From Hydrogenophilales bacterium (GTDB lineage: Bacteria > Pseudomonadota > Gammaproteobacteria > Burkholderiales > Thiobacillaceae), in contig JADJYY010000018.1 of assembly GCA_016719465.1 (NCBI GenBank), positions 1 through 64,000 on the forward strand: DNA of 64,000 nt. Reading direction: 5' to 3'. Made by a program: the position numbers and the translations under genes. The notes beneath the pieces are model-generated. The model did not search any database. It was not told where the DNA came from and worked only from the letters and a program-made list of their open reading frames with translations. How positions within the stretch are numbered: position 1 is the stretch's first letter; every line of letters starts with the position of its first letter. Shown here piece after piece: positions 25,490-35,628 of this stretch.

Positions 25490-26692
25490 TCATTCGTGCC
25501 GCAGGGCGTCGATGGGATTGAGCCCGGCCGCGCGCCGCGCCGGGAAGTAACCGAAGATCACGCCGATGGCGGCGGCAAAGAAGAAGGACAGGAGGTTGAT
25601 GCCGGGATCGAACAGATAAGGCACGCTCATCAGGTCGGCGAGGAAGACGGAAGCCGCGGTGGCGATGGCGATGCCGATCAGGCCGCCCAGGCTGGCCAGC
25701 ATCACCGCCTCGATCAGGAACTGCAGCAGCACTTCCCGTTCCAGGGCGCCGATGGCCAGCCGGATGCCGATTTCCCGGGTGCGCTCGGTGACCGACACCA
25801 GCATGATGTTCATGATGCCGATGCCGCCCACCAGCAGGCTTACCGCGGCCACCGCGCCGAGCAGCATGGTGAGGATCCTGGTGGTGCCGGTCAGGGTCTC
25901 GGTGATCTGCCGGGTGTCCATGACACGGAAGTCGTCGTCCTCGTTTTCGGCGATGTTGCGCCGCTCGCGCAGCAGCATGCCGAGCTGATCCTTGACCGCG
26001 TCGATGGAGGCGCTGTCCCGCACCGAGATCGTCAGCCGGTTGACGTCCTGGCTGCCGGAGAGCCGGCGCTGCACGGTGCGCAGCGGCATCACCACCGTGT
26101 CGTCCTGGTCGGAGCCCATGGAGGACTGGCCCTTGGCCTTCAGCAGGCCGATCACCTCGCAGGAAAACTGCTTGATGCGGATCTGGCTGCCCACCGGATT
26201 CTGGCGGCCGAACAGCTTGTCGCGCACGGTCTCGCCGATCACGCACACCGCCTTGCCCGCGCGCGCCTCGATCTCGGTGAAGTCGCGGCCGGCGGCGATT
26301 TCCCAGTTGCCGGCCGCGAAGTAGTCGTTGCTGGTGCCGGTGACCAGGGTGGACCAGTTGTTGGCCTGGTACACCGCCGTCGCCGACTTGCTCACCACCG
26401 GCGCCACCAGCCTGACGCCGCTGATCTGGTTGCGGACGGCGTCGGCGTCGGCGATCTTGAAAGGCGCTCCCGGATCGGCGCCGGGGCCGAAGCGCTGACC
26501 CGGCATCACCATCAGCAGGTTGCTGCCCATGCCGGCGATCTGGTCCGACACCGATTGGGTGGCGCCCTTGCCCAGGGTGACCATGGTGATGACCGCGGCG
26601 ACGCCGATGACGATGCCGAGGGTGGTGAGGAAGGAGCGCATCAGGTTGCGGCGGATGGAGCGCAGCGCCAGCAGCAGGGTATTCCACAGCAT
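25490..26692 (-). CDS. MacB-type ABC transporter permease
   Basis: 400 aa. LRSFLTTLGIVIGVAAVITM N-terminal helix, a large periplasmic MacB_PCD domain, and a C-terminal FtsX domain with VGGIGIMNIMLVSVTERTRE and the last helix pair. The ATPase is a separate gene, unlike E. coli MacB, where both are fused. It overlaps the ATPase stop (ATGA). It forms a tripartite pump with the MFP and OMF genes upstream. Confidence 0.92.
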   Translation of the reverse strand: MLWNTLLLALRSIRRNLMRSFLTTLGIVIGVAAVITMVTLGKGATQSVSDQIAGMGSNLLMVMPGQRFGPGADPGAPFKIADADAVRNQISGVRLVAPVVSKSATAVYQANNWSTLVTGTSNDYFAAGNWEIAAGRDFTEIEARAGKAVCVIGETVRDKLFGRQNPVGSQIRIKQFSCEVIGLLKAKGQSSMGSDQDDTVVMPLRTVQRRLSGSQDVNRLTISVRDSASIDAVKDQLGMLLRERRNIAENEDDDFRVMDTRQITETLTGTTRILTMLLGAVAAVSLLVGGIGIMNIMLVSVTERTREIGIRLAIGALEREVLLQFLIEAVMLASLGGLIGIAIATAASVFLADLMSVPYLFDPGINLLSFFFAAAIGVIFGYFPARRAAGLNPIDALRHE

Positions 26693-27399
26693 CAGGCGGC
26701 CTCCCCGTCGCGGCGGTCGCTGTCGACGCGGCCATCGACGAAGCGGACGACGCGCCTGGCGTAGGCCGCCATGTCCGGCTCGTGGGTGACCATCAGCACG
26801 GTGATGCCGTGCTCGCGGTTGAAGTTGCCGATCAGGTCCATGATTTCCCGGCTGGTGCGGGTGTCCAGGTTGCCGGTGGGCTCGTCGGCGAGCAGCACGT
26901 GGGGGCGGGTGACGATGGCCCGCGCGATGGCCACGCGCTGCTGCTGGCCGCCGGAGAGCTCGGCCGGGGTGTGATGCTCCCAGCCTTCGAGGCCCACCCG
27001 CCGGAGCGCGTCGCGCGCGGCGGCATGGCGCCGTGCCGTGGGTTCGCCGCGGTAGATCAGGGGCAGCTCGACGTTTTCCAGGGCGGTGGTGCGCGACAGC
27101 AGGTTGAAGCCCTGGAACACGAAGCCCAGGTAGTGGCGCCTGAGCAGCGCGCGTTCGTTGCGTGTCAGTTGCTCGACCCGGGCGCCCTCGAATTCGTAGC
27201 TGCCGCTGGTGGGGGTGTCGAGGCAGCCGAGGATGTTCATCACCGTCGACTTGCCGGAGCCGCTCGGGCCCATGACGGCGACGAAATCACCGGCCTCGAT
27301 GGCGAGGTCGATGCCCTTGAGAGCCTGGAATGCCGCCTGCCCGCCACCATAGGTCTTGGTGATGCCGGACAGCCGGATCAGCGCGTCCCCATCGCTCAT
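26692..27399 (-). CDS. ABC transporter ATP-binding protein (MacB/LolD type)
   Basis: 235 aa. Walker A GPSGSGKST, signature LSGGQQQRVAIARAI, Walker B HVLLADEPTGNLD and the H-loop VTHEPDMA. It powers the adjacent FtsX-type permease. Both ends overlap neighbours by ATGA, showing tight translational coupling. Confidence 0.95.
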   Translation of the reverse strand: MSDGDALIRLSGITKTYGGGQAAFQALKGIDLAIEAGDFVAVMGPSGSGKSTVMNILGCLDTPTSGSYEFEGARVEQLTRNERALLRRHYLGFVFQGFNLLSRTTALENVELPLIYRGEPTARRHAAARDALRRVGLEGWEHHTPAELSGGQQQRVAIARAIVTRPHVLLADEPTGNLDTRTSREIMDLIGNFNREHGITVLMVTHEPDMAAYARRVVRFVDGRVDSDRRDGEAA

Positions 27400-28691
27400 G
27401 GCTTAGCGCTCAGGGTCTCGGTGATCACCCCCATGCCGGCCTTGAGCTCGCCGCCGGTGATCTCGGTGACGCGGCCGTTGCTGGCGCCGGTCTCGACCTC
27501 GATGGCCACCGGCAGTCCATCCCGCAATACCCAGACGCGGTGGGTGCCGCCGTTGGCCTCCACCCGGGCCTTCTTGCGCGGGCCCGGCGGCCGCGGCAGC
27601 AGGGAACCGATGATGCCGCCGCCTTGCGGCTTCTCTTCGGCTTTGGCGGCGGGCGGGGTAAAGCGCAGCGCGGCATTGGGCACCAGCAGCGCCTTTTCCC
27701 GGATAAGCGTGGTGATCTCGGCGGTGCCGGTCATGCCGGGGCGCAGGCTGAGATCGTCGTTGTTGACCTCGAGCACGGTCAGGTAGGAGATCACGCCATC
27801 CGATTCCTGGGCGCCATAGCCGACCCGGGTGATGACGGCCTGGTACTCGCGGCCGGGCCAGGCATCGACGCTGAAGGTGGCTTTCTGTCCGGGCTTGACC
27901 TGGCCCACATCGGCTTCGTCGACGTCGACCTGCAGTTCCATCTTGGTCAGGTCCTCGGCCAGCTTGAACAGCACCGGCGCCTGGAAGGAAGCGGCCACGG
28001 TCTGACCGGGATCCACCTGGCGCGACAGCACCACGCCATGGATGGGCGAGCGGATACTGGCCTTGCCCAGGTTGGTCTCGTCCGATTGCAGCGTGGCCCG
28101 GGCCTGGGTCACGCTGGCGCGCGCGCTGGCGACGTTGGCCTCGGCGCGCTTCAGGTTGGCCTCGGCGCCGTCCATCTCGGTTTTCGACGGCACCTTGCCG
28201 CCGGATAGCCGCGACACCTCCTGGAAGCGCGCCAGCGTGGCGCGCGCTTCCGCCACCGTGGCCTGGGCCTGCAGCACCTGCGCCTCGGCCGCGGCGAGGC
28301 TGGCGCCCGATTTCGCCACCGCATCCCGCAGCTTGGACAGATCCAGTTGCGCCAGCACCTGGCCTTTCCTCACCTCGTCGTTGTCGTCCACATGGACCTT
28401 GTCGACGATGCCGGAGAGCTCGCTGCCCACATCCACCGTGTTGGTGGGTTGCAGATTGCCGGTGGCGGACACCTTGACCACCAGCGTGTCGACCGTGGTT
28501 GCCTCGGTGACGTAGCGTGGCGCGGCCTTGTCCTCCCCGGAGCGCGGCATCAACCAGGCCGCCACGGCGACCGCGGTCAGCGCCACGGCCAGCCACAGCC
28601 AGCGGCTGGAGAGCAGCCCGCCGGACCTGGTCGCGAGCAGTTGCTTGAGGGCGGGGTTTTGCCCGGCTTGCGGAGTATGGGTGTCGTTCAT
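27396..28691 (-). CDS. MacA-like membrane fusion protein
   Basis: 431 aa. N-terminal anchor (RWLWLAVALTAVAVAAWLMP), biotinyl-lipoyl-like halves around a coiled-coil hairpin (about residues 100-210, Ala-rich heptads), then a beta-barrel (VDPGQTVAASFQAPVLFKLA). It bridges the ABC permease and the outer-membrane channel. It overlaps both neighbours by ATGA. A Pro/Lys-rich insert (RPPGPRKKARVE) precedes the last domain. Confidence 0.92.
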   Translation of the reverse strand: MNDTHTPQAGQNPALKQLLATRSGGLLSSRWLWLAVALTAVAVAAWLMPRSGEDKAAPRYVTEATTVDTLVVKVSATGNLQPTNTVDVGSELSGIVDKVHVDDNDEVRKGQVLAQLDLSKLRDAVAKSGASLAAAEAQVLQAQATVAEARATLARFQEVSRLSGGKVPSKTEMDGAEANLKRAEANVASARASVTQARATLQSDETNLGKASIRSPIHGVVLSRQVDPGQTVAASFQAPVLFKLAEDLTKMELQVDVDEADVGQVKPGQKATFSVDAWPGREYQAVITRVGYGAQESDGVISYLTVLEVNNDDLSLRPGMTGTAEITTLIREKALLVPNAALRFTPPAAKAEEKPQGGGIIGSLLPRPPGPRKKARVEANGGTHRVWVLRDGLPVAIEVETGASNGRVTEITGGELKAGMGVITETLSAKP

Positions 28692-30268
28692 GGTGTGTCC
28701 TTGCCCGCCGGGCGACTGGCCGCGAGCGTCCAGCCGCCTCCCAGCGCCTTGTATAAACGGATGAGCGCCTGGGCGCCGCTGGCGCGGGCGCTGGCGAGGC
28801 TTTCCTCCAGCACCAGCACGTTGCGTTCGCTATCGAGCACCGACTGGAAATCGATCAGGCCGGCGCTGTAGCGCTGCCGTGCCAGCAGCGCCGCGTTGCG
28901 CGCGGAAGCAACGGCGTTCGCCAGCGCCTCGACGCGTTCGCGATTGCGGGCCAGCGCGACCAGGGCATCCTCCACCTCCCGCAGGGCGGCGAGGACCGCC
29001 TGTTCATAGGCCACCAGGGCCTGCTCCCGCACCGCGTCCTGGATGTCCACCTGGGCGCGCAGGCGACCGGCGTCGAAGATGGGGGCGGTGATGCCGGCGA
29101 GCAGGGACGAGGTGGCGGCGTCGCCGTTGTCAAGCGCGCCGAAGGTCAGCGCTTCGAGGCCGATGGAGCCCGACAGGTTGAAGGACGGATAGCGCGCCGC
29201 CTCGGCCACGCCCACGCGGGCGGTTTCCGCCGCCAGCCTGCGCTCGGCCGCGCGCACGTCCGGGCGCTGGCGCAGGGTGTCGGCCGGAATGCCGACGGCG
29301 AGTTGATCGGGCACGGCCGGCACATTGCCGGTGGCCGCCAGGCGCCCATGCAGCGTCCCCGGCGCCTTGCCCAGCAGGATGTCCAGGCCATGTTCCGCCT
29401 CGGCCAGGCTGGTTTCCAGGGCGGGAATCTGGGCCCGGGTCTGCTCGCGGTTGGCGCTCGCCTGCTCCACGTCCTGGTGGCTGACGAGCCCGGCCTGGGC
29501 GCGCCACTGCGTGATCCGCAGGGTCTCGGACTGGCTGGCGAGGTTGTCCCGGGCAATGCGGATCAGGATCTGTCGGTTGCGCACCTCGACGTAGTTCAGC
29601 GCCACTTCCGAGGCCAGCGACACCCGCGTGTCCTCCAGGCTCGCCTCGCTCGAGGCGAGATCGGCTTCGGCGGCCTCGATGCTCCGGCGCGTGCCGCCGA
29701 ATACGTCGAGTTCCCAGCTCGCGTCGAAGGCGGCGCTGAAGAAATCGCGCGTGTCTCCGCTGCCGACCGTCTCGCTCGACCGGGCGCGGCTGGCACTGCC
29801 CGACGTGGTCACGCTCGGATAACGACCGGCGTCGGCCACCACGCGGCGGGCGCGCGCCTCGCGCAATTTCGCCCGGGCGGTGCGCAGGTCCGGGCTGGCC
29901 TCCAGGGCTTCCTCGATCAGCCCGGACAGCAGCGGATCCTTCAGCTTCAGCCACCACTGGCTGATGTCGCCGACCGCGTCGGCGCGCGCCATGGGCTGGC
30001 TTGTCGTGTCGAGGCGGGACCAGCCCGCCGGCACGTCGGTGGCCGGCGGCGCGTAATCCGGGCCGACCGCCGCGCAGCCCGCGAGGCCGAGGCCGGCGAG
30101 CAGCAGCGGCAAACGTGCGCGCAAGGCTTGGTTCAGCGCGAGCGGCGTTAGCTTGGCACGGGCCTTGGCTCGGCCTATAGGGAGCGAAAGGATGGCGCGG
30201 CGGGAGGGCGGTCGGCCCTCTTCCCCCAGGGCGGGAGATGGTAGGGACGGAGGTCTCAATGCAGCCAT
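28688..30268 (-). CDS. Outer-membrane efflux lipoprotein (NodT/OprM family)
   Basis: 526 aa with two OEP repeats. The lipobox LAGLGLAGC is at about residue 60, unusually far in, yet AGGAGG sits correctly before the ATG at 30268. The ~35 residues before the hydrophobic stretch (SLPSPALGEEGRPPSRR region) look like translated GC-rich repeat sequence, as in nirN. It starts 10 bases after the TetR gene and leads a TetR-OMF-MFP-ABC operon. Confidence 0.88.
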   Translation of the reverse strand: MAALRPPSLPSPALGEEGRPPSRRAILSLPIGRAKARAKLTPLALNQALRARLPLLLAGLGLAGCAAVGPDYAPPATDVPAGWSRLDTTSQPMARADAVGDISQWWLKLKDPLLSGLIEEALEASPDLRTARAKLREARARRVVADAGRYPSVTTSGSASRARSSETVGSGDTRDFFSAAFDASWELDVFGGTRRSIEAAEADLASSEASLEDTRVSLASEVALNYVEVRNRQILIRIARDNLASQSETLRITQWRAQAGLVSHQDVEQASANREQTRAQIPALETSLAEAEHGLDILLGKAPGTLHGRLAATGNVPAVPDQLAVGIPADTLRQRPDVRAAERRLAAETARVGVAEAARYPSFNLSGSIGLEALTFGALDNGDAATSSLLAGITAPIFDAGRLRAQVDIQDAVREQALVAYEQAVLAALREVEDALVALARNRERVEALANAVASARNAALLARQRYSAGLIDFQSVLDSERNVLVLEESLASARASGAQALIRLYKALGGGWTLAASRPAGKDTP

Positions 30269-30278
30269 GGCGACCTCC

Positions 30279-30899
30279 TCACGACTGGCGCCGCAGGTCC
30301 ATGTGGGCCCGGATCATGGCCGGTATCCGCGCCGGCCAGGCGCCGTCCTCCGGGCTGGCCAGCAGGTGGAGGAACAGGCCGCGCACGAAGGACCAGGAGT
30401 CCAGGGCCATGGCCTCGGGATCGAGGCCATGGCGCAGGGTGCCCTTCGATTCGGCGCGCCGGTAGGCGATCGTGGCCTTGTCCAGGAACTCCAGGCCGGG
30501 CTTGTTCAGTTCCCCCAGCACGCCGGCGAAGTCATCCACATACTCGCAGCGCAGGAACATGATCTCGAACATCTGCCGCACCTTGTCGCATTCCAGGATG
30601 GCCTGGAACAGGGCCAGGATGGTCTGCTCGATGCCGTCCAGCGGGTCGGCCAGATCCTCCGCCAGGATCAGGCTGTGGCCCTTGTCCAGCAAGGGCAGGG
30701 AGATCTGTTCGCGCATGGCGAAGAACAGTTCGGTCTTGTTGGCGAAGTGCCAGTACACCGCGCCCCGGGTTACCCCGGCGGCCTTGGCCACTTGTTCCAG
30801 GGTGGTGCGGCTCACGCCGCGCGCGTGGAAAACCTGGCGGGCGGCGTCGAGAATCTGCTGGCGGGTGAGTTCCGCCCCGGCCCTGGTCTTACGCGCCAT
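30279..30899 (-). CDS. TetR/AcrR-family repressor of efflux genes
   Basis: 206 aa. N-terminal HTH: TRQQILDAARQVFHARGVSR, TTLEQVAKAAGVTRGAVYWHF, the AcrR/TtgR/MexR-type signature, followed by a ligand-binding domain. ATG at 30899. It is divergent from the RND operon (mexA-like start 31099) and upstream of the ABC efflux genes, so it could control both pumps. Confidence 0.92.
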   Translation of the reverse strand: MARKTRAGAELTRQQILDAARQVFHARGVSRTTLEQVAKAAGVTRGAVYWHFANKTELFFAMREQISLPLLDKGHSLILAEDLADPLDGIEQTILALFQAILECDKVRQMFEIMFLRCEYVDDFAGVLGELNKPGLEFLDKATIAYRRAESKGTLRHGLDPEAMALDSWSFVRGLFLHLLASPEDGAWPARIPAMIRAHMDLRRQS

Positions 30900-31040
30900 G
30901 GCCCCTGTCCGGGAAAGCTCGAGAACAGCGGCGGGAACAATCCTCGGCCCAATCACCACCGGATTTCGCCGGATTGCAATGAAGAACATATGGAATGACC
31001 ATGGCACCACTTCCTCATACATCAGACTGGCGGAATCATT

Positions 31041-31068
31041 ACACATACATGCTTGTTTGTATATAATG
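31041..31068 (+). promoter_or_regulatory. Probable TetR operator before the RND operon
   Basis: CATACATGCTTGTTTGTATA is an imperfect inverted repeat (ATACA...TTGTAT) of the kind bound by AcrR/TtgR repressors. It lies 35-55 bases before the mexA-like start, overlapping a TATAAT-like hexamer (TATAAT at 31062-31067), so binding would block the promoter. Confidence 0.6.
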
Positions 31069-31098
31069 TGCGCCAAAATGCTCGCCTGGAGATATCGC

Positions 31099-32313
31099 AT
31101 GCCTGTGTCGCCAACCTGTATCGAACGTGTCCGCGCCCGGCATTTGTTGCCCGGCGTTCTGGTTCTGCTCGCGGTCCTGGCGGGCTGTTCGGACGCCAAG
31201 CAGGAGTCGGGTGGCCCCGGCGCCCAGGGCGGGCAGATGCCGGCCCTGCCGGTCACCGTCATCGAGGCCCGGCCGACGCGGGTGCCCATTACCGTGGAGG
31301 TGATGGCCCAGACCGAGGGCGCCAAGGAAACCCAGGTGCGCGCCCGGGTGGGGGGGGTGCTGGTGAAGCGCCTGTACGATGAGGGGGCGCCGGTGAAGAT
31401 GGGCCAGCCCCTGTTCCAGATCGACCGGGCACCCTATGAGATCGCCCTGGCCCAGGCCCAGGCGGCCCTTGTCGGCGCCAGGGCCCAGGCCGACCAGAGC
31501 GTGCGTGAAGCCGCCCGGATGAAGGGCTTGCTGGAAAAGCAGGCCATCAGCCGCAAGGAATACGACGACGCGGTCTCCACCGATGCCATCGCCCAGGCCT
31601 CGGTGCAGGCGGCGGAAGCGACCCTGCGCCAGGCCCAGCTGAACCTGGCCTGGACCACGGTGACCGCGCCGGTATCCGGCCAGTCGGGCAGGGCGGAGAA
31701 ATCCGAGGGCAACCTCATCGTGCAGGGCTCCGACAATCTGCTGACTTCCATCCACCTCACCAACCCCATGTGGGTGCGCTTCAGCTTGGCCGAGAGCGAT
31801 ACCGCCAAGCTGGCCGGCGGCCGCCTGAATCCCAAGGCGGTGACCGGCGTGGAACTGGTGCTGCCGGACGGTTCGGTCTTCCCGCGCAAGGGCCGCCTGA
31901 ACTATCTGGCCAGCCAGATCGATCCCACCCTGGGTACCCAGCAATTCCGGGCCGAGTTCGACAACGGCGACGGCCGGCTGCTGCCCGGCCAGTTCGTGCG
32001 GGTGCGCCTGCTGACCGGCATGCGCGACGGCGTGTTCCTGGTGCCCCAGACGGCGGTGATCCAGAGCGAGCAGGGCCGGTTGTTGATGGTGGCGGGACCC
32101 GACAACAAGGTTGCGCCCCGGCCGGTCCAGGCCGGCGAGTGGTACGGCAAGGACTGGGTGATCCTGGGCGGTCTGCAGGCGGGCGACAAGGTGATCGTGG
32201 ACAACCTGATGAAGCTGCGCCCCGGCGCGCCGGTGGTGCCCCACGGGCCCGGCGAGCTGCCGGCGGGGATGGGCGGGCCCGGCGGAGCTGGTAAGCCGGC
32301 GGCCAAGGGCTGA
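31099..32313 (+). CDS. RND efflux membrane fusion lipoprotein (MexA/AcrA type)
   Basis: 404 aa. Lipobox VLAGC after a hydrophobic signal (LLPGVLVLLAVLAGC). Lipoyl, hairpin and barrel segments: ETQVRARVGGVLVKRLYDEG, QPLFQIDRAPYEIALAQAQA, LNLAWTTVTAPVSGQSGRA. ATG at 31099 chosen because GGAGA lies 8 bases upstream; an earlier ATG at 31078 lacks one. Connects MexB-like pump and OprM-like channel. Confidence 0.92.
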   Translation: MPVSPTCIERVRARHLLPGVLVLLAVLAGCSDAKQESGGPGAQGGQMPALPVTVIEARPTRVPITVEVMAQTEGAKETQVRARVGGVLVKRLYDEGAPVKMGQPLFQIDRAPYEIALAQAQAALVGARAQADQSVREAARMKGLLEKQAISRKEYDDAVSTDAIAQASVQAAEATLRQAQLNLAWTTVTAPVSGQSGRAEKSEGNLIVQGSDNLLTSIHLTNPMWVRFSLAESDTAKLAGGRLNPKAVTGVELVLPDGSVFPRKGRLNYLASQIDPTLGTQQFRAEFDNGDGRLLPGQFVRVRLLTGMRDGVFLVPQTAVIQSEQGRLLMVAGPDNKVAPRPVQAGEWYGKDWVILGGLQAGDKVIVDNLMKLRPGAPVVPHGPGELPAGMGGPGGAGKPAAKG

Positions 32314-32362
32314 GGTGGTTATGAATCTCCCGCACGTTTACTCTGGCGCTGGGCTGGTTTTC

Positions 32363-32462
32363 TTCCCCCTTTCTCAAAGGGGGATGGAGGGGGATTTTGC
32401 AACCTTCGCAATTGCCGCCGTCGCCAAATCCCCCCTAGCCCTCCTTTGCAAAAGGGGGGAAC
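32363..32462. repeat. GC-rich palindromic repeat, copy B
   Basis: CCCCCTTTCTCAAAGGGGGA at the left and CAAATCCCCCCTAGCCCTCC plus TTTGCAAAAGGGGGGAAC at the right, with a ~35-base centre. It fills most of the 186-base gap between the mexA-like and mexB-like genes. Confidence 0.8.
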
Positions 32463-32499
32463 AAAACTACCGGGCCTTCGGGGCCTGAGGTAGAGCGCC

Positions 32500-35400
32500 A
32501 TGTCCCGCTTCTTCATTTATCGGCCGATCTTCGCCTCGGTCATCGCCATCATCATCATCATCGCCGGGCTGGTGGCGTCCCAGGTGCTGCCCATCGCCCA
32601 GTATCCCCAGATCGCGCCGCCCACGGTGCTGATCACCGCCACCTATCCCGGCGCTTCCGCCGAGACCCTGGCGCGCACCGTCGCGGCGCCCATCGAGGAG
32701 CAGTTGAACGGCGTCGAGGGCATGGTCTATTTCAATTCCTCCGCTTCCGCCAACGGTTCGGTGACCATCACCGCCACCTTCGAGGTGGGCACCGACGCGG
32801 ACCAGGCCTCGGTCAACGTCAACAACCGGGTGAAGGCGGCGGAGCCGCGCCTGCCGGAAGAAGTGCGGCGCAACGGCGTGATCGTCCAGAAGCGTTCCAA
32901 CGACTTCCTCCAGGTCATCGGCATGGAGACCCGGGACAAGCGCTACGACACCCTGTTCCTGTCCAACTACGCCAGCCTCAACATCGTCGACGAACTGAAG
33001 CGCCTGAAAGGCGTGGGCGACGTCATCGTCTTCGGCGCCCAGGACTACGCCATGCGCATCTGGCTGAAGCCGGACCGCATGGCCCAGCTCGGTCTCACCA
33101 CCAGCGACATCGCCGCCGCCATCCGCGTCCAGAACGCCCAGAACGCGGCGGGCAAGATCGGCCAGGAGCCGGCCCCGGCCGACCAGATGCTGGTCTACAC
33201 CGTCACCGCCAAGGGGCGCCTGCTGACGCCGGAACAGTTCGGCGACATCGTCATCCGCGCCGGCGGGCCGGACGGCGTGCTGCGCCTGCGCGACGTGGCC
33301 CGCGTCGAGCTGGGCGCCAACAGCTACGAGCAGAGCGTCACCCTGGACGGCAGTCCCACCATCGCCATGGGCGTGTTCCTGCAGACCGGCGCCAACGCCC
33401 TGGAAACCGCCGAGCGGGTCAACGCCAAGATGGAGGAGTTGAAGAAGAAATTCCCTCAGGGCGTGGGCTACGTCATCCCCTACGACACCACCCGCTTCGT
33501 CAGCGCCTCCATCAACGAGGTGGAGCACACCCTGGGCGTGGCCATCCTGCTGGTGCTGGGTGTGGTGTTCCTGTTCCTGCAAAGCTGGCGCGCCACCCTG
33601 ATCCCCATGGTGGCCGTGCCCGTGTCCCTCATCGGCACCTTCGCCGGGTTGTGGCTGTTCGGCTTCTCCATCAACACCCTGACCCTGTTCGCCCTGGTGC
33701 TGGCCATCGGCATCGTCGTGGACGACGCCATCGTCGTGCTGGAGAACGTGGAACGCCTGATGGCCGAGAAGGGCCTCAAGCCCTTCGACGCCGCCGTGGA
33801 GGCCATGAAGGAAGTGCAAGGGGCGGTGATCGCCATCGTCCTGGTGCTGTGCGCGGTGTTCGTGCCGGTGGCCTTCCTGGGCGGCATCGCCGGCACCCTG
33901 TACCGCCAGTTCGCGGTCACCGTGGCCATCGCCGTGGTGATCTCCGGCGTGGTGGCGCTGACCCTGACACCGGCCCTGTGCGCCCTGCTGCTCAAGCAGA
34001 GCCACAAGGAATCGCCCCTGTTCCGGCCCTTCAACCGCTTTTTCACGGCCCTCACCGGGTCCTACGTCAAAACCGTGGGCCTCACCCTGCGCCACGGCAT
34101 CATCGGCCTGGCGCTGTTCGGCCTGGTGATCGGCGCCGGCGCCTGGCTGCTGCGCCTGGTGCCGGGCAGCTTCGTGCCCTCCGAGGACCAGGGCTACCTG
34201 ATCTCGGCCCTGATGCTGCCGGACGGCGCCACCCTGAAGCGCACCGCCGCCACCGGCGAGCTGATGCGCCAGGCCATGACCCGGGATCCCGCGGTGGCCC
34301 ACACCTTCGTGGTCTCCGGCTTCGACCTCATCGGCGGCGGCAACAAGCCCAACGCCGGCACCATCTTCATCCCCCTCAAGCCCTGGAGCGAGCGCCAGTC
34401 CAGCGCCGACGAGCTGGCCGCCAAGTTCATGGGCGCCGGCATGATGCTGCCGGACGGCCTGGGCCTGGTGTTCAACCCGCCCCCCATCATGGGCCTGGGC
34501 ACCGCCGGCGGCTTCGAGGTCTACGTGCAGAACCGGGTGGACGGCGACCCCATGAAGCTCAACGAGGTGGTGCGGGACTTCATGGCCAAGCTGCAAAGCC
34601 ACAAGGAGTTTTCCCGCATCAACACTTTCTTCCGCCCCGCCATTCCCCAGTTCTACGTGGAAGTGGACGAGGCCAAGGCCCTTTCCCTGGGCATCCCCCT
34701 GGCCAGCATCTACGAGACCCTGCAAAGCACCATGGGCTCGCTCTACGTGAACGACTTCAACAAGGCGGGCCGGGTCTACCGGGTGCAACTCCAGGCCGAG
34801 GCGGCCTACCGCCTGAAGCCGGAGGACCTGGGCAAGGTCTACGTGCGCAGCGCCACCAGCAACGCCATGATTCCCCTGGCCGCGGTGAGCACGGTGAAGC
34901 ACATCGTCGGCCCCGAGCAGGTGGAGCGCTTCAACGGCTTCGTTGCCGCCAAGATCCTGGGCGATAGCGTGCCGGGCGTGAGTTCCGGCGACGCCCTCAG
35001 GCTGGTGGAGGAGGTGGCCGCCCAGACCCTGCCGGCCGGCTACGAGATCGCCTGGACCGGCCAGGCCTTCCAGCAGAAGCAGACCGGCTCCTCGTCGGCC
35101 CAGGCCTTCGTGTTCGCCATCGTCATGGTGTTCCTGATCCTGGCCGCCCAGTTCGAGAAGTGGTCCCTGCCCCTGGCGGTGATCATGGCCGTGCCCTTCG
35201 CCCTGGCCGGGGCGCTGATCGCCGTGTTCCTGCGCGGCATGCCCAACGACATCTATTTCCAGATCGGCCTGGTGGTGCTCATCGGACTGGCCTCCAAGAA
35301 CGCCATCCTGATCGTGGAATTCGCCACCCAGAAGCTGGAACAGGGCATGTCCCTGATGGAGGCCGCCAAGGAAGGCGCGCGCCTGCGCTTCCGGCCCATC

Positions 35401-35628
35401 GTCATGACCTCCCTGGCCTTCATCCTGGGCGTGGTGCCCCTGGTGGTGGCCACCGGCGCCGGCGCCGCCGCGCGCCGTTCCATGGGCACCGGCGTGTTCG
35501 GCGGCATGCTGGCCGCCACCTTCATCGCCACCATCTTCGTGCCCCTGTTCTTCACGTGGCTGTCCCGGGGCAAGTCGAGCCGGGTGCCGATTCCCGGCGA
35601 CCAGCCCGCGGCGGAGGAGAAACCATGA
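32500..35628 (+). CDS. RND multidrug efflux pump, HAE1 (MexB/AcrB type)
   Basis: 1042 aa, standard length. N-terminus MSRFFIYRPIFASVIAIIII; TM4 holds ALVLAIGIVVDDAIVVLENV with the proton-relay Asp pair; Lys in the TM10 region (VLIGLASKNAILIVEFA) is conserved. It exports hydrophobic drugs by proton antiport. ATG at 32500 after GAGGTAGAG; its stop overlaps the start of the channel gene (ATGA). Confidence 0.95.
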   Translation: MSRFFIYRPIFASVIAIIIIIAGLVASQVLPIAQYPQIAPPTVLITATYPGASAETLARTVAAPIEEQLNGVEGMVYFNSSASANGSVTITATFEVGTDADQASVNVNNRVKAAEPRLPEEVRRNGVIVQKRSNDFLQVIGMETRDKRYDTLFLSNYASLNIVDELKRLKGVGDVIVFGAQDYAMRIWLKPDRMAQLGLTTSDIAAAIRVQNAQNAAGKIGQEPAPADQMLVYTVTAKGRLLTPEQFGDIVIRAGGPDGVLRLRDVARVELGANSYEQSVTLDGSPTIAMGVFLQTGANALETAERVNAKMEELKKKFPQGVGYVIPYDTTRFVSASINEVEHTLGVAILLVLGVVFLFLQSWRATLIPMVAVPVSLIGTFAGLWLFGFSINTLTLFALVLAIGIVVDDAIVVLENVERLMAEKGLKPFDAAVEAMKEVQGAVIAIVLVLCAVFVPVAFLGGIAGTLYRQFAVTVAIAVVISGVVALTLTPALCALLLKQSHKESPLFRPFNRFFTALTGSYVKTVGLTLRHGIIGLALFGLVIGAGAWLLRLVPGSFVPSEDQGYLISALMLPDGATLKRTAATGELMRQAMTRDPAVAHTFVVSGFDLIGGGNKPNAGTIFIPLKPWSERQSSADELAAKFMGAGMMLPDGLGLVFNPPPIMGLGTAGGFEVYVQNRVDGDPMKLNEVVRDFMAKLQSHKEFSRINTFFRPAIPQFYVEVDEAKALSLGIPLASIYETLQSTMGSLYVNDFNKAGRVYRVQLQAEAAYRLKPEDLGKVYVRSATSNAMIPLAAVSTVKHIVGPEQVERFNGFVAAKILGDSVPGVSSGDALRLVEEVAAQTLPAGYEIAWTGQAFQQKQTGSSSAQAFVFAIVMVFLILAAQFEKWSLPLAVIMAVPFALAGALIAVFLRGMPNDIYFQIGLVVLIGLASKNAILIVEFATQKLEQGMSLMEAAKEGARLRFRPIVMTSLAFILGVVPLVVATGAGAAARRSMGTGVFGGMLAATFIATIFVPLFFTWLSRGKSSRVPIPGDQPAAEEKP

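Noticed and set aside
32467..34902. An 811-codon minus-strand frame opposite the RND pump
   Set aside because: Shadow of the MexB-like gene; His/Gly/Gln-rich translation without motifs.
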